Positions 30,758 through 37,800 of a stretch of DNA of 38,640 nt are shown here, piece by piece. The notes under the pieces are model-generated. The model searched no databases. It had not been told where the DNA came from and saw nothing but the letters and a program-made list of their open reading frames with translations. Source of the stretch: a virus; the IMG/VR virus record IMGVR_UViG_3300036828_000180, positions 1 to 38,640 of that record; one strand, given 5' to 3'. Within the stretch, counting starts at the first letter, position 1; every line of letters starts with the position of its first letter. Position numbers and translations under genes: made by a program.

Positions 30758-32304
30758 TGGCTTTCCTGTGCCGAGCCGCCCATTGCGGCTGGGATGGCGG
30801 ATGACGTGGCGAACGCGGGCACGGCATACTTGCGGACGATGCGCATGATGGACGGGTCGAACACGACGTAATTGCTGGTGCCTTCGCCCGCGCGGCGCGA
30901 ACCGGCGTCCAGGTATTTGATGCCGGGTACGCCGGCTTCGCGGAGCGCGGCGGATGCTGCCTGTGGATCGTTGTGGAACGAGGAAAGCTCGCGATACAGT
31001 TCATTCCCGCGCGCAGACCCCACGACGTTAGGATCGTAACCAGTAGATATCAGTGCCTGCTGCACCTGCGGGCTCTGCTCTGACAGCGGCTTGTCCCAGT
31101 CGAGGAAGTGCTGCGGGTCGGCCGCTATCTCTACTTCATACATCCGGCCTGGACTACGGGGCGCCTCTCGCAAAATACGCTGAGCCTCTGCCGCTGCCGC
31201 ATCACGCTGCGCCGAAAGCGCGTCAATCTTAGGTCGGTATATAGCCTCTACATCCGGGTGGAACTTTATCCCTACATCAGCCCAGTCCTTGTTGGTCCGC
31301 GTTCCGAGCCTTTGGCTCTCGGACATTGCCGAGTTTTGCAACCCGTTGATTGCTCGCTGAAGCTCAACGGCCTCGTCGTCTGCCTTTATAAAAGCAGCCG
31401 TATTTGTGGCAGGCAGTCTGCCCACAGCCCGATATGACTTCGCCACTGCCTCCTGCTCCGCCACATACAACCCATGCCCGTACTGCTGCGCGCCCTCGCC
31501 GGTGCCGATCTGGCTGGCATCGAACGCATCGAAGTCGTGCGGGCTGCCATGGAACGCGCGGATCATCGGCGTGGCAGGAGCAACCGGCATCAGCGCGGAC
31601 GGCCCGTCGTCCATCTTCTGGTATGTCGCAACCGGCGTCGCGTTTCTGATGAGCGCTTCACCGACGTCATCCCCGCCGCCAGCGTAATCCCCCTTCACTA
31701 GAGTAACGTGCTGCCCAGGATAATAATGGTATGGCTTTCCGTAAGGTGCGACACCGGCGTCAGACAGCGCCCTTTCAACCGCCGCGCGGTTATCACCATA
31801 AATGCCAACCGTCGATGTTCCACCTAAGACCTGATCGGTAGGCTTGCCATCGTCCCAAACCCGACTTGGCGGCAGAACCCCCTTACTAAGATCGATCGGA
31901 TCATCGGTGACACGTATGCCCCATTGTGAGTTAGGATCAGACGAAACATGATCCAAAATGTGCTGCACAGGGTCCATACGACCCATACTAGCACGCCCCA
32001 ATATCCCTGGCGTATCCTTCGGCGCCGTGCTGGCGAGCGCCACGCCCTGCGCGACCTGCATCGCGGCATCGCGCGCCCCTGCTGGTGTCGGAGCCCCTCG
32101 TGCTTCGTCCCACATCCCGCGCTGTGCCGACTCTGCCCGCTGTGCTGCGACCCAATCGGCCAGCGCATGTGCGTTGTAGGAGTACGCATCGGCCAGCGTC
32201 GGGGCGCCTCCACGCAACGGGTCGCCGTTCAGCAGCGATGTGTTGCCGCGCAGGCTGGGCGGATCGTCTGCGGCGCGCGGTGCGTCATTGATCAGCGATG
32301 GCAT
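30754..32304 (-). CDS. ADP-ribosyltransferase-like (ART-PolyVal type) protein
   Basis: A 516-residue protein; the ATG at 32304 follows the upstream stop by two bases and is preferred over an in-frame upstream start. Residues 1-240 are a helical, Ala/Pro-rich region. From about 248 a PARP-like ART fold appears: IRAFHGSPHDFDAFDASQIG (His-Gly-Ser strand, 248-267), GEGAQQYGHGLYVAEQE (269-285; GHGLY is the H-Y site), a long helix, and a C-terminal GIKYLDAGSRRAGEGTSN with NYVVFDPSIMRIV. I recognise this as the ART domain of phage polyvalent proteins. If active it would transfer ADP-ribose to a host or phage protein; the third catalytic residue cannot be placed by eye. Confidence 0.76.
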   Translation of the reverse strand: MPSLINDAPRAADDPPSLRGNTSLLNGDPLRGGAPTLADAYSYNAHALADWVAAQRAESAQRGMWDEARGAPTPAGARDAAMQVAQGVALASTAPKDTPGILGRASMGRMDPVQHILDHVSSDPNSQWGIRVTDDPIDLSKGVLPPSRVWDDGKPTDQVLGGTSTVGIYGDNRAAVERALSDAGVAPYGKPYHYYPGQHVTLVKGDYAGGGDDVGEALIRNATPVATYQKMDDGPSALMPVAPATPMIRAFHGSPHDFDAFDASQIGTGEGAQQYGHGLYVAEQEAVAKSYRAVGRLPATNTAAFIKADDEAVELQRAINGLQNSAMSESQRLGTRTNKDWADVGIKFHPDVEAIYRPKIDALSAQRDAAAAEAQRILREAPRSPGRMYEVEIAADPQHFLDWDKPLSEQSPQVQQALISTGYDPNVVGSARGNELYRELSSFHNDPQAASAALREAGVPGIKYLDAGSRRAGEGTSNYVVFDPSIMRIVRKYAVPAFATSSAIPAAMGGSAQESQ

Positions 32305-32306
32305 CG

Positions 32307-32531
32307 TTACCCACGGTGCGCTCCGCCAGCGAGGCCGCAGAAGCCGCTGTCCTTCTCGCCCATGCTCCGCCGCCACGCCATGCATTGATCCGCGATGCAG
32401 TGCGTCTGATGCCGTATCGACGCCTCACGCGCGATGTCGTGGGGGATGCGGTTCACGCTCACCCCGTTCCAGTTAACGCGGCTGAACGGGCACCATTTTG
32501 ACTTGGCCTCTTGTTCAGACATGATGGTCAT
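32307..32531 (-). CDS. Small Cys-rich phage protein
   Basis: A 74-residue protein. The ATG at 32531 has GGGGTGAG seven bases upstream; a GTG at 32543 overlapping the terL stop and an ATG at 32522 are other options. Cys residues lie in KWCPFSRVNWNG, HCIADQCMAWRR and GFCGLAG, forming a possible zinc site. Small proteins with the pattern CPF...CI.xxCMAW...CGLAG occur widely in tailed phages next to packaging genes. Function unknown. Confidence 0.68.
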   Translation of the reverse strand: MTIMSEQEAKSKWCPFSRVNWNGVSVNRIPHDIAREASIRHQTHCIADQCMAWRRSMGEKDSGFCGLAGGAHRG

Positions 32532-32539
32532 ACGACTGC

Positions 32540-33907
32540 TCACCCCAGCATGCCGACCCCGCGAATGCTCTCGCGGAACGCCGGCACCTTCGGCATCGGC
32601 TGATCGTCGATCTCGCGCGCTCCCATGGCCAGAGTTCGGAATGCGTCGGCATCATCTGACGCCCAGTCGTGCAACGGCGCAGCGGACCACACCTGACGCG
32701 CTTCGTTCCATTCGCGGCGATAGGAGCGCAGGCTTTTCAACCCTGCGGCGCAACGCTCGGCATCAAACCAGCACATTGGCAGCACCAGCATAACGGCGTT
32801 GATGCCATCTTTCACCGCACCAGGGCCAGACGGGACGGTGACGATGTTGCGCAATCCGAGGCTCTGCAATGTGGCGCGGCGGCTGCGGCCTGTGCCAAGC
32901 TCATCGACCTCCACGTCATGCGGAAGCAAATGCCTGGCGTACGTGTATGGCTTCTGCGCCAGCACGCGCACCGTATCGGGCAGACCGGAGCGGATATCCG
33001 AGAAGTGGTCGAAGATCCGCCACTGACCGGAGCGCGTAATCTGGGCAAACCACACGGACGTGGCATTGTCCATGCCGAGATCCCAGCCTGTCGTGACGGG
33101 CAGCCTTGGATCATATGGCACTGTGGTAATGCGGCCCTCGGACTCGGCCTCCTGCATCAGCTTGCCGTAGTAGCTTCCCGAGTTCGGCGCCTCGAAGCTA
33201 CACATCATCTCCTGGTCGAACTCCTCGGGCGTCATTTCCTGACGCAGCCGGGCGATCGCCTTGTCTGACAGGGTGTTGGTCATCGTGCAGTCCAGGAAGT
33301 AGGAGCTGTAGTCCGGCGAGATTTTAGCGTGGTCATAGGCCGCCCTAAGCAACCCATGACCTTTCGGTGTGCCGCTGCGCACCAACGTGCCGTCGCGATC
33401 GGCAAGCATCGGCTCGATCACCAGCGGCACCATTTTAGCGGGTGTGTCGTCGTATTCGTCAACGATACACTCATCTGCATAGCCGCCGCGCCACTTATCC
33501 GGATCGTCCGCGCCGCCGCATTGATAGACGCCGCCATTGGGCAGGGTGATGGCCATGTCGGATCGTCGCACAATAGCGCCTGGGATCGACTGAGCGGCAA
33601 GCATGACCTGATCCCACAAGCCGGTGCGTTTCCACGTCACATTGTAGGGAAGGATATGCACGACACGCGGCAGCAGCTTGCTCTCTATGAGGCCGCGTTT
33701 GATGCCGCGCCACATGAGGCCGATGGACTTGCCGGCGCGGCGATGCACGACGGCGACGATGCGCGGCGATGGATCGTCAATCAGCGGTCTCTGCCATGGG
33801 CGTGGGGAGAACGGCAGGACAATCCTTTGCTCTACTGTAGGAGCGGCGGCAGCCTTTCGTCGCTGTTCCTGGTAGTATCGTTCTCGATAGTAAGAGCGTT
33901 TGACCAT
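32540..33907 (-). CDS. terL: Terminase large subunit
   Basis: A 455-residue packaging motor. Walker A is VVHRRAGKSIG (53-63), Walker B is ECIVDEYDD (146-154), with the coupling residues in RSGTPKGHG (177-185). The C-terminal RNase-H-like nuclease has its acidic residues in TTGWDLGMDNA (272-282) and DWASDDADAFRT (414-425). It overlaps terS by 76 bases in another frame, and no internal start is better, so the long overlap seems real. It cuts and pumps DNA through the portal encoded downstream. Confidence 0.93.
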   Translation of the reverse strand: MVKRSYYRERYYQEQRRKAAAAPTVEQRIVLPFSPRPWQRPLIDDPSPRIVAVVHRRAGKSIGLMWRGIKRGLIESKLLPRVVHILPYNVTWKRTGLWDQVMLAAQSIPGAIVRRSDMAITLPNGGVYQCGGADDPDKWRGGYADECIVDEYDDTPAKMVPLVIEPMLADRDGTLVRSGTPKGHGLLRAAYDHAKISPDYSSYFLDCTMTNTLSDKAIARLRQEMTPEEFDQEMMCSFEAPNSGSYYGKLMQEAESEGRITTVPYDPRLPVTTGWDLGMDNATSVWFAQITRSGQWRIFDHFSDIRSGLPDTVRVLAQKPYTYARHLLPHDVEVDELGTGRSRRATLQSLGLRNIVTVPSGPGAVKDGINAVMLVLPMCWFDAERCAAGLKSLRSYRREWNEARQVWSAAPLHDWASDDADAFRTLAMGAREIDDQPMPKVPAFRESIRGVGMLG

Positions 33908-34281
33908 TCGTATTTCACGACAATCGGTGCATTCGGGTTGCCATTCACGGTCGCATCGACGTCGGCCTTGTCACGCTGTCCTAGCATTTGCTTGCCCAGC
34001 CATATCAGCATGGTGCTATCGCCGGTCTGCGCCTTCTGCCATTGCAGCCTGCGGAGCGTTGTTTTACCGAGTGCGCTGCCTTCCTGGTATGCTACCCCAA
34101 GGGCAGGTTCCAGCTCCATGCGGTGGTACATGGTCTCGACGGCAACGGCGCATGCAACCGCGAGTTCCTCGATCGTGCAGCCGATGCCGGCTAGACGACG
34201 CACCAGGTCCAGGTCGATCGGCTTGCGCGGGGCGCCGCCGTGCCCGGGGTCGGGGCCACGCTTGCCACTGAGCTTGCCCAT
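33832..34281 (-). CDS. terS: Terminase small subunit
   Basis: A 149-residue protein. The ATG at 34281 shares its first base with the stop of the upstream short frame (TAATG), giving strong coupling. Residues 21-50 (IDLDLVRRLAGIGCTIEELA, then VAVETMYHR) form the N-terminal HTH for DNA recognition, followed by a helical oligomerisation part, LGKTTLRRLQWQKAQTGDS. A conserved-looking MLIWLGKQMLGQRDK (103-117) is common to many phage small terminases. It lies directly before terL, as usual. Confidence 0.85.
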   Translation of the reverse strand: MGKLSGKRGPDPGHGGAPRKPIDLDLVRRLAGIGCTIEELAVACAVAVETMYHRMELEPALGVAYQEGSALGKTTLRRLQWQKAQTGDSTMLIWLGKQMLGQRDKADVDATVNGNPNAPIVVKYEWSNALTIENDTTRNSDERLPPLLQ

Positions 34282-34391
34282 TATGCCGCCTCTGCCGGCT
34301 GTGCGGCGCGCACGGCGGCGGTGTCGGCGAAGGTGCGGCCGGTGAGCGCGTGCGTTGCGGTAGCGCCGGCGAACGCCTGCCAGCGGAGCAC
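34281..34391 (-). pseudogene. Orphan copy of a methyltransferase C-terminus
   Basis: A 36-residue frame (GTG at 34391, stop TAA at 34281) reads VLRWQAFAGATATHALTGRT then FADTAAVRAAQ. This is clearly related to the C-terminal end of the upstream methyltransferase (IIRWQNFTGAEATLASTGQT, YAEVAA), but the DNA is much diverged. It lies between the zinc-ribbon gene and terS. It looks like the original 3' end of the methyltransferase gene, displaced when the zinc-ribbon gene was inserted. It may still be translated, since AAAAGGAGGG precedes it, and it could couple terS. Confidence 0.65.
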
Positions 34392-34393
34392 GG

Positions 34394-34885
34394 CTATCGG
34401 TGCGTCCCTCCTTTTGGCTCGGCGCGATCCCAAGCGCGGTGACATCGGACGCACAACCAACGCACCTCCAGCGGCTTTGTGTAGTCGCGGTGCGCCGCCT
34501 CGATGCGCCCGGCGTTGCCGCATTGGGTGCAGATGCGTGCTCGCCCCGCTGCCGCTGTGCGAACCTGCCGGGGCTTGCGTGGTTGCGCGCTGCGGTGCGC
34601 ATAGGCGCAAGCCGTCGAGCAGAAGCGCAGAAAGAGGTGGTCGATTGGCCCAAACCGCTGGCCGCAGTACTCGCAATTGCGGAAGGTCTGTGGCCTTGCT
34701 GCGTGACGGCAAGCCTCGGAACAGAACTGCTGCGAGCGGCTGCCGATGAACGCCGCGCCACACTGGCAGGTCCGGGATGTCAGGCCGTGGCATTGCTTGC
34801 ACCGAGCAGCGTAGACGCCTCGCTTGTCGATCCAGAACTCGCTGTATGGCTTGAATTCGTCGCAATATCGGCACTGTTTCGACAC
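34394..34885 (-). CDS. Zinc-ribbon HNH-like putative endonuclease
   Basis: A 163-residue protein with a GTG start and GGAAGTGG nearby; a longer in-frame start inside the methyltransferase seems less likely. It has many Cys pairs: CRYC (5, 8), CKQC (29, 32), CQCG (40, 42), CSEAC (55, 59), CEYC (71, 74), CSTAC (89, 93), CTQC (119, 122) and CVRC (145, 148). The last part, IEAAHRDYTKPLEVRWLC with CVRCHRAWD, is the His-Asp/His-Cys pattern of HNH-type phage endonucleases (His132). It sits between two versions of a methyltransferase C-terminus, as expected for a mobile endonuclease. Confidence 0.7.
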   Translation of the reverse strand: MSKQCRYCDEFKPYSEFWIDKRGVYAARCKQCHGLTSRTCQCGAAFIGSRSQQFCSEACRHAARPQTFRNCEYCGQRFGPIDHLFLRFCSTACAYAHRSAQPRKPRQVRTAAAGRARICTQCGNAGRIEAAHRDYTKPLEVRWLCVRCHRAWDRAEPKGGTHR

Positions 34886-36135
34886 GCCGCCACTTCCGCA
34901 TAGGTCTGGCCGGTGCTCGCAAGTGTCGCCTCGGCTCCCGTGAAGTTCTGCCATCTGATTATGCCGCAGTCAACATAATTGGGCGATATCTCGATGGCGT
35001 GGCAGGCGCGTCCGGTCATCTCCGCGGCAATGATGGTGGTGCCGGAGCCGACGAACGGATCATAGACGGCCTGCCCGGCGCTGGAGTTGTTCTCGATCGG
35101 TCGACGCATGCACTCGACGGGCTTCTGGGCGGAGTGGCCGGTTTCGGATTTCACCGGCTTATCGATGTTCCAAACTGTCGTCTGCTTGCGATCACCTTGC
35201 CAGTGCGCGGTGTTGCGCACAGCGTACCAGCACGGCTCATGCTGGACGTGGTAATTGCCGCGCCCGATCGGGAAATGTGACTTGGCCCAGATGATTTGCA
35301 TTCGGACATCAAAGCCGGCAGCGACGAGTGCATTGAAGTGATCGACCTGCATGGCACCCGGCGGGTGCCATGCATAGACGACATCCCCGGGAAACAGCAG
35401 CCACGCATCGCGCCAGTCCGCGCGTTTGTCGTTCTGCACGACCCCTATGGCGCGAGCGCCATAGGGTTTTCCGTTCGCTCGATCGGCGCGATTGCGCCAG
35501 TCTGGATCGTAATCCACCCCATATGGCGGATCGGTGACCATGAGGTGGGGCTTCACGCCGCCGAGGCAGAGCGACACATCCACCTCTGACGTTGCATCGC
35601 CGCACACCAGCCGATGCCGCCCCAGCAGCCACACATCGCCAAGCCGCGACACGGGCTCGGCCGGCGTCTCTGGCACGTCATCGGGATCAGTGAGGCCCCC
35701 GGTGCGATCGGCGAGGATCGAGGCAAGTTCGTCATCGCTGAAGCCGATGAGCGACAGGTCGAAGTCGGCCGCGCCGAGTTCGCCCAGCTCCAGCGCGAGC
35801 AACTCCGCGTCCCAGCCTGCGGTCAGCGCGAGTTGGTTGTCGGCGATCACCAGCGCCCGCTTCTGCTCTGCCGATAGCCCGGTGAGCGTGATGGTGGGCA
35901 CCTCTGCCATGCCGAGCTTCTGCGCGGCGGCCAGGCGTCCGTGGCCTGCGATGATGCCGCTGTGCTCATCGATCAAAATTGGATTTGTCCATCCGAAAGC
36001 GGCGATCGAGCGGGCGATCTGCTCAACCTGGGCGGGCGAGTGGGTGCGCGGATTACGCGCGGCAGGACGTATCGCGGATAGCGACATGTATAAAATTGCG
36101 AGACGGTTTAACCTTTCAGACAAGTAGTGCCTCAC
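34780..36135 (-). CDS. ParB-like / DNA (adenine or cytosine-N4) methyltransferase fusion
   Basis: A 451-residue protein. Residues 19-100 are ParB/Srx-like (NPRTHSPAQVEQIARSIAAF, HSGIIAGHGRLAAAQ, ALVIADN). From about 165 a beta-class amino-methyltransferase follows: TDPPYGVDYD (201-210; DPPY motif) first, later YDPFVGSGTTIIAAE (358-372; FxGxG motif). This order is typical of phage-borne orphan methylases. GTG at 36135 overlaps the upstream stop; an ATG at 36087 has no better ribosome site. The last ~40 residues after TYAEVAA are foreign-looking (Ser/Thr-rich) and overlap the zinc-ribbon gene. It may protect phage DNA from host restriction. Confidence 0.87.
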   Translation of the reverse strand: MRHYLSERLNRLAILYMSLSAIRPAARNPRTHSPAQVEQIARSIAAFGWTNPILIDEHSGIIAGHGRLAAAQKLGMAEVPTITLTGLSAEQKRALVIADNQLALTAGWDAELLALELGELGAADFDLSLIGFSDDELASILADRTGGLTDPDDVPETPAEPVSRLGDVWLLGRHRLVCGDATSEVDVSLCLGGVKPHLMVTDPPYGVDYDPDWRNRADRANGKPYGARAIGVVQNDKRADWRDAWLLFPGDVVYAWHPPGAMQVDHFNALVAAGFDVRMQIIWAKSHFPIGRGNYHVQHEPCWYAVRNTAHWQGDRKQTTVWNIDKPVKSETGHSAQKPVECMRRPIENNSSAGQAVYDPFVGSGTTIIAAEMTGRACHAIEISPNYVDCGIIRWQNFTGAEATLASTGQTYAEVAACRNSADIATNSSHTASSGSTSEASTLLGASNATA

Positions 36136-36290
36136 GCTTCGCGCTGTGGTTGTGGCTCGCGCTCGATCGGGCTGCCGTCGTCATCCAGTCCGAGTTCGGT
36201 GAGCACGAGAGCGGCGAGACCTTCATCGGTCCATCCGCCGACCAGGCGGGCGGTGCGGAACAGCTCGGCGAGGCGATCGAGCGCATTCAT
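36132..36290 (-). CDS. Small hypothetical protein
   Basis: A 52-residue protein with GGGGATGAC right before its ATG. It starts MNALDRLAELFRTARLVGGW and ends acidic then basic (DDDGSPIEREPQPQREA). The first residues (MNALDRLAE) resemble those of the 47-residue gene before it (MNALERIALAE), suggesting a duplicated start region. It overlaps the methyltransferase start. No function is known. Confidence 0.6.
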   Translation of the reverse strand: MNALDRLAELFRTARLVGGWTDEGLAALVLTELGLDDDGSPIEREPQPQREA

Positions 36291-36291
36291 G

Positions 36292-36327
36292 TCATCCCCG
36301 ATTGATGAGGCCGCGGCCGATGCGGTT
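36292..36327 (-). repeat. 36-bp direct repeat, copy A
   Basis: A 36-base stretch identical to 36743-36778. It covers the end of the 47-residue gene (NRIGRGLINRG and stop). Confidence 0.9.
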
Positions 36328-36435
36328 GGGCAGTTTCGCCAGCGTCTCGATGGAGGGCGGCTCCCATAGAAGTGCAAGCAATTTGATTTCGTCTTCACTG
36401 ACCTCGGCCAGGGCAATGCGTTCGAGTGCGTTCAT
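36292..36435 (-). CDS. Small hypothetical protein with a duplicated C-terminus
   Basis: A 47-residue protein; its ATG overlaps the stop of the 104-residue gene (ATGA). It begins MNALERIALAEVSEDEIKLL and ends LPNRIGRGLINRG, exactly like the 57-residue protein two genes upstream. The 36-base DNA copy is perfect. It may have arisen by recombination between the two ends. Function unknown. Confidence 0.58.
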   Translation of the reverse strand: MNALERIALAEVSEDEIKLLALLWEPPSIETLAKLPNRIGRGLINRG

Positions 36436-36746
36436 GTGCGGGAAAGAGCCCGCCGCGCTAACGCGATCAAATCAATCGATCCGTCCACTACCACGATATG
36501 GCGCCCATCATCCCCCGCACCACCGCCCTTGAGCCTGAGACCACGGCCTTCCCATTGATTGGACAGCTCGTCGTAGAGCGCCACGGCCAAACGGCGTTCG
36601 TCGTTTGTGCGAGGGGCAGTGGCGTATGACAGACCGAGCCTGATCTGCTCGTCGACATGATCGATATCTGACGCTCGTTTGCGTGCCATGAAGCGCTCTA
36701 ATACGTCCACTCTGCGCTTAAGCGAGCTGCCAATGAGCATACTCAT
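36432..36746 (-). CDS. Small hypothetical protein
   Basis: A 104-residue protein; its ATG overlaps the stop of the preceding gene (ATGA). It has a basic helical N-terminus (LIGSSLKRRVDVLERFMARK), a middle TNDERRLAVALYDELSNQWE and an acidic GDDGRHIVVVDGSIDLIALA end. No family is recognised; it could be a small regulator, but nothing proves it. Confidence 0.6.
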   Translation of the reverse strand: MSMLIGSSLKRRVDVLERFMARKRASDIDHVDEQIRLGLSYATAPRTNDERRLAVALYDELSNQWEGRGLRLKGGGAGDDGRHIVVVDGSIDLIALARRALSRT

Positions 36747-36778
36747 CCCCGATTGATGAGGCCGCGGCCGATGCGGTT
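36743..36778 (-). repeat. 36-bp direct repeat, copy B
   Basis: Identical to 36292-36327; forms the end of the 57-residue gene. With one mismatch, similarity extends to 42 bases. Confidence 0.9.
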
Positions 36779-36916
36779 TGGCAGCTTGCGCTTGCCGGCT
36801 TTCTTGTCGGCGGAGGCGAATTCGCGGCCGACAGACTGCGGCACTCCGCCATAGCCGCCCTTGGTGTGGGCTGCGATGTTCATCAGCTTTTTCTGCTGCA
36901 TGGATTTGCTAGGCAC
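36743..36916 (-). CDS. Small basic PSKS-type phage protein
   Basis: A 57-residue protein with a GTG start overlapping the 3' end of the LAGLIDADG gene; TAAGG lies about 11 bases upstream. It reads PSKSMQQKKLMNIAAHTKGG, then VPQSVGREFASADKKAG and LPNRIGRGLINRG. Small basic proteins starting MPSKS with a VPQ.VG.EF..AD segment are common in tailed phages; function is unknown. The neighbouring 37394 gene also has an MPSKS start. Confidence 0.68.
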   Translation of the reverse strand: MPSKSMQQKKLMNIAAHTKGGYGGVPQSVGREFASADKKAGKRKLPNRIGRGLINRG

Positions 36917-37397
36917 GTTTTGCAGCCTTAAGTTCTAAGATCATGGCACGTTTTTCCTGTATCATATCAGTAGGTTGCATGATACCGCGCGGCTGGTTGA
37001 ACTTCGATCGGAAGGACAAGGCAATCGCTATTTGTGGCTTTTTGATAATGCAATATGGCTCCAGCACCCGCATGAAATACTCTGCATTGGCGCCAGTTAG
37101 GCGCCACACATATCCTTGCTGCCAATGATCTTTCCCGAACGACTTCTTCCCGCATCTTCCTCCAACGGTATCTGTCAGCCATTGTATTATCGGCCAGTAT
37201 GTGTTGGCGATCTGCACTTGGAAGTGGAATGCTGGCCGCACTCCAAACCCGGCACGAGGAATGCCTATCTCGTAAATACCGATACTGCCTTCGCCGTCGA
37301 AAAGCCCTGCGACATAAGAGAGTTGCAGTTCGGTAAGCCGGTCTATGAGTTCCGCAGTCCTTTTATTGATAAAAGGTCTGTCGGTCTTCTTCGTCAT
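36909..37397 (-). CDS. LAGLIDADG homing endonuclease
   Basis: A 162-residue protein; its ATG overlaps the stop of the small gene upstream (ATGA). The hallmark YVAGLFDGEGSIGI lies at 28-41, with the catalytic acidic residue in DGEGS. A beta-rich part with FHFQVQIANTYWP and WLTDTVGGRCGKKSF follows, then a helical C-terminus. One LAGLIDADG motif only, so it would act as a homodimer. No intron or intein splice elements are visible around it, so it seems free-standing, between two genes with MPSKS starts. Confidence 0.82.
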   Translation of the reverse strand: MTKKTDRPFINKRTAELIDRLTELQLSYVAGLFDGEGSIGIYEIGIPRAGFGVRPAFHFQVQIANTYWPIIQWLTDTVGGRCGKKSFGKDHWQQGYVWRLTGANAEYFMRVLEPYCIIKKPQIAIALSFRSKFNQPRGIMQPTDMIQEKRAMILELKAAKRA

Positions 37398-37552
37398 CTG
37401 TTGATCAATCCATGATATTCACGAAATGATAGCACAGGACTTACCTGTTTCACAGCCTTCCGCACGGCCTTCTTTCGCTTGGGCGACTTGGACGGCATGG
37501 GCCGGTTTCCTGTGGTTTTACCGATGCGGGGCGGTGGAACTGTGGTTGCCAT
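37394..37552 (-). CDS. Small basic protein with MPSKS motif
   Basis: A 52-residue frame from the ATG at 37552, MATTVPPPRIGKTTGNRP followed by MPSKSPKRKKAVRKAVKQ; a shorter start at 37498 has the better ribosome site (AGGAAACC) and would give 34 residues. Its first 18 residues are Pro/Thr-rich and the next are Lys/Arg-rich. The C-terminal VSPVLSFREYHGLINR is unlike typical members and may have been altered where the LAGLIDADG gene begins. It may be a truncated paralogue of the 57-residue gene downstream. Confidence 0.52.
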   Translation of the reverse strand: MATTVPPPRIGKTTGNRPMPSKSPKRKKAVRKAVKQVSPVLSFREYHGLINR

Positions 37553-37773
37553 GATTGAATTCCGTCACGCGCGATAATTGTTTGTCCGTGATCTGTTCAC
37601 CGTCCGATAATCAGTATTTGCGGACTGCTGGCTAGGGACTGGGCGGCGGCATCGGATCATGCTGCTATCACGTGACAGCGGCATCGCGTCACGATATGAT
37701 ACCTGTGCTAGGTAGACTCAACCGCATCGCTTTGTGAGAGGAGCGATGCGGTTCTTTTGTGGTGACATCAGCA
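37553..37773. other. Intergenic region, candidate operon control segment
   Basis: 221 bases with no convincing gene. It holds the 12-bp hairpin at 37720-37758 and an imperfect inverted repeat near 37668-37698 (ATCACGTGAC and GTCACGAT). On the minus strand TTGAGT followed by a TATCAT-like hexamer is seen about 14 bases away, which is too short for a good promoter. The location, upstream of the methyltransferase-terminase run, is a plausible place for transcription control. Confidence 0.4.
37720..37758 (+). terminator. Strong hairpin with T-run on the plus strand
   Basis: AACCGCATCGCT (37720-37731) and AGCGATGCGGTT (37742-37753) make a perfect 12-bp stem with a 10-base loop, followed on the plus strand by CTTTT. 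This is the form of an intrinsic terminator for rightward transcription, although no plus-strand gene lies nearby. On the minus strand it lies 20 bases after the stop of the 78-residue gene but lacks a T-run, so it could be bidirectional only in part. Confidence 0.6.
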
Positions 37774-37800
37774 TCACCTACTGCTGGGCGGGTATTTCTG
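37773..37800 (-). repeat. 28-bp direct repeat, copy A
   Basis: 28 bases identical to 38017-38044; contains the last codons of the 78-residue gene (QKYPPSSR and stop). Confidence 0.9.

Noticed and set aside
33329-34345. 338-codon plus-strand frame opposite terS/terL
   Set aside because: It is antisense to genes with clear motifs and has Arg/Cys/Ser-rich, GC-shadow composition and no domain.
36909-37498. Group I intron around the LAGLIDADG gene
   Set aside because: No intron core could be seen and the downstream PSKS gene starts by itself; a GTAAGT in the first gene is probably chance.
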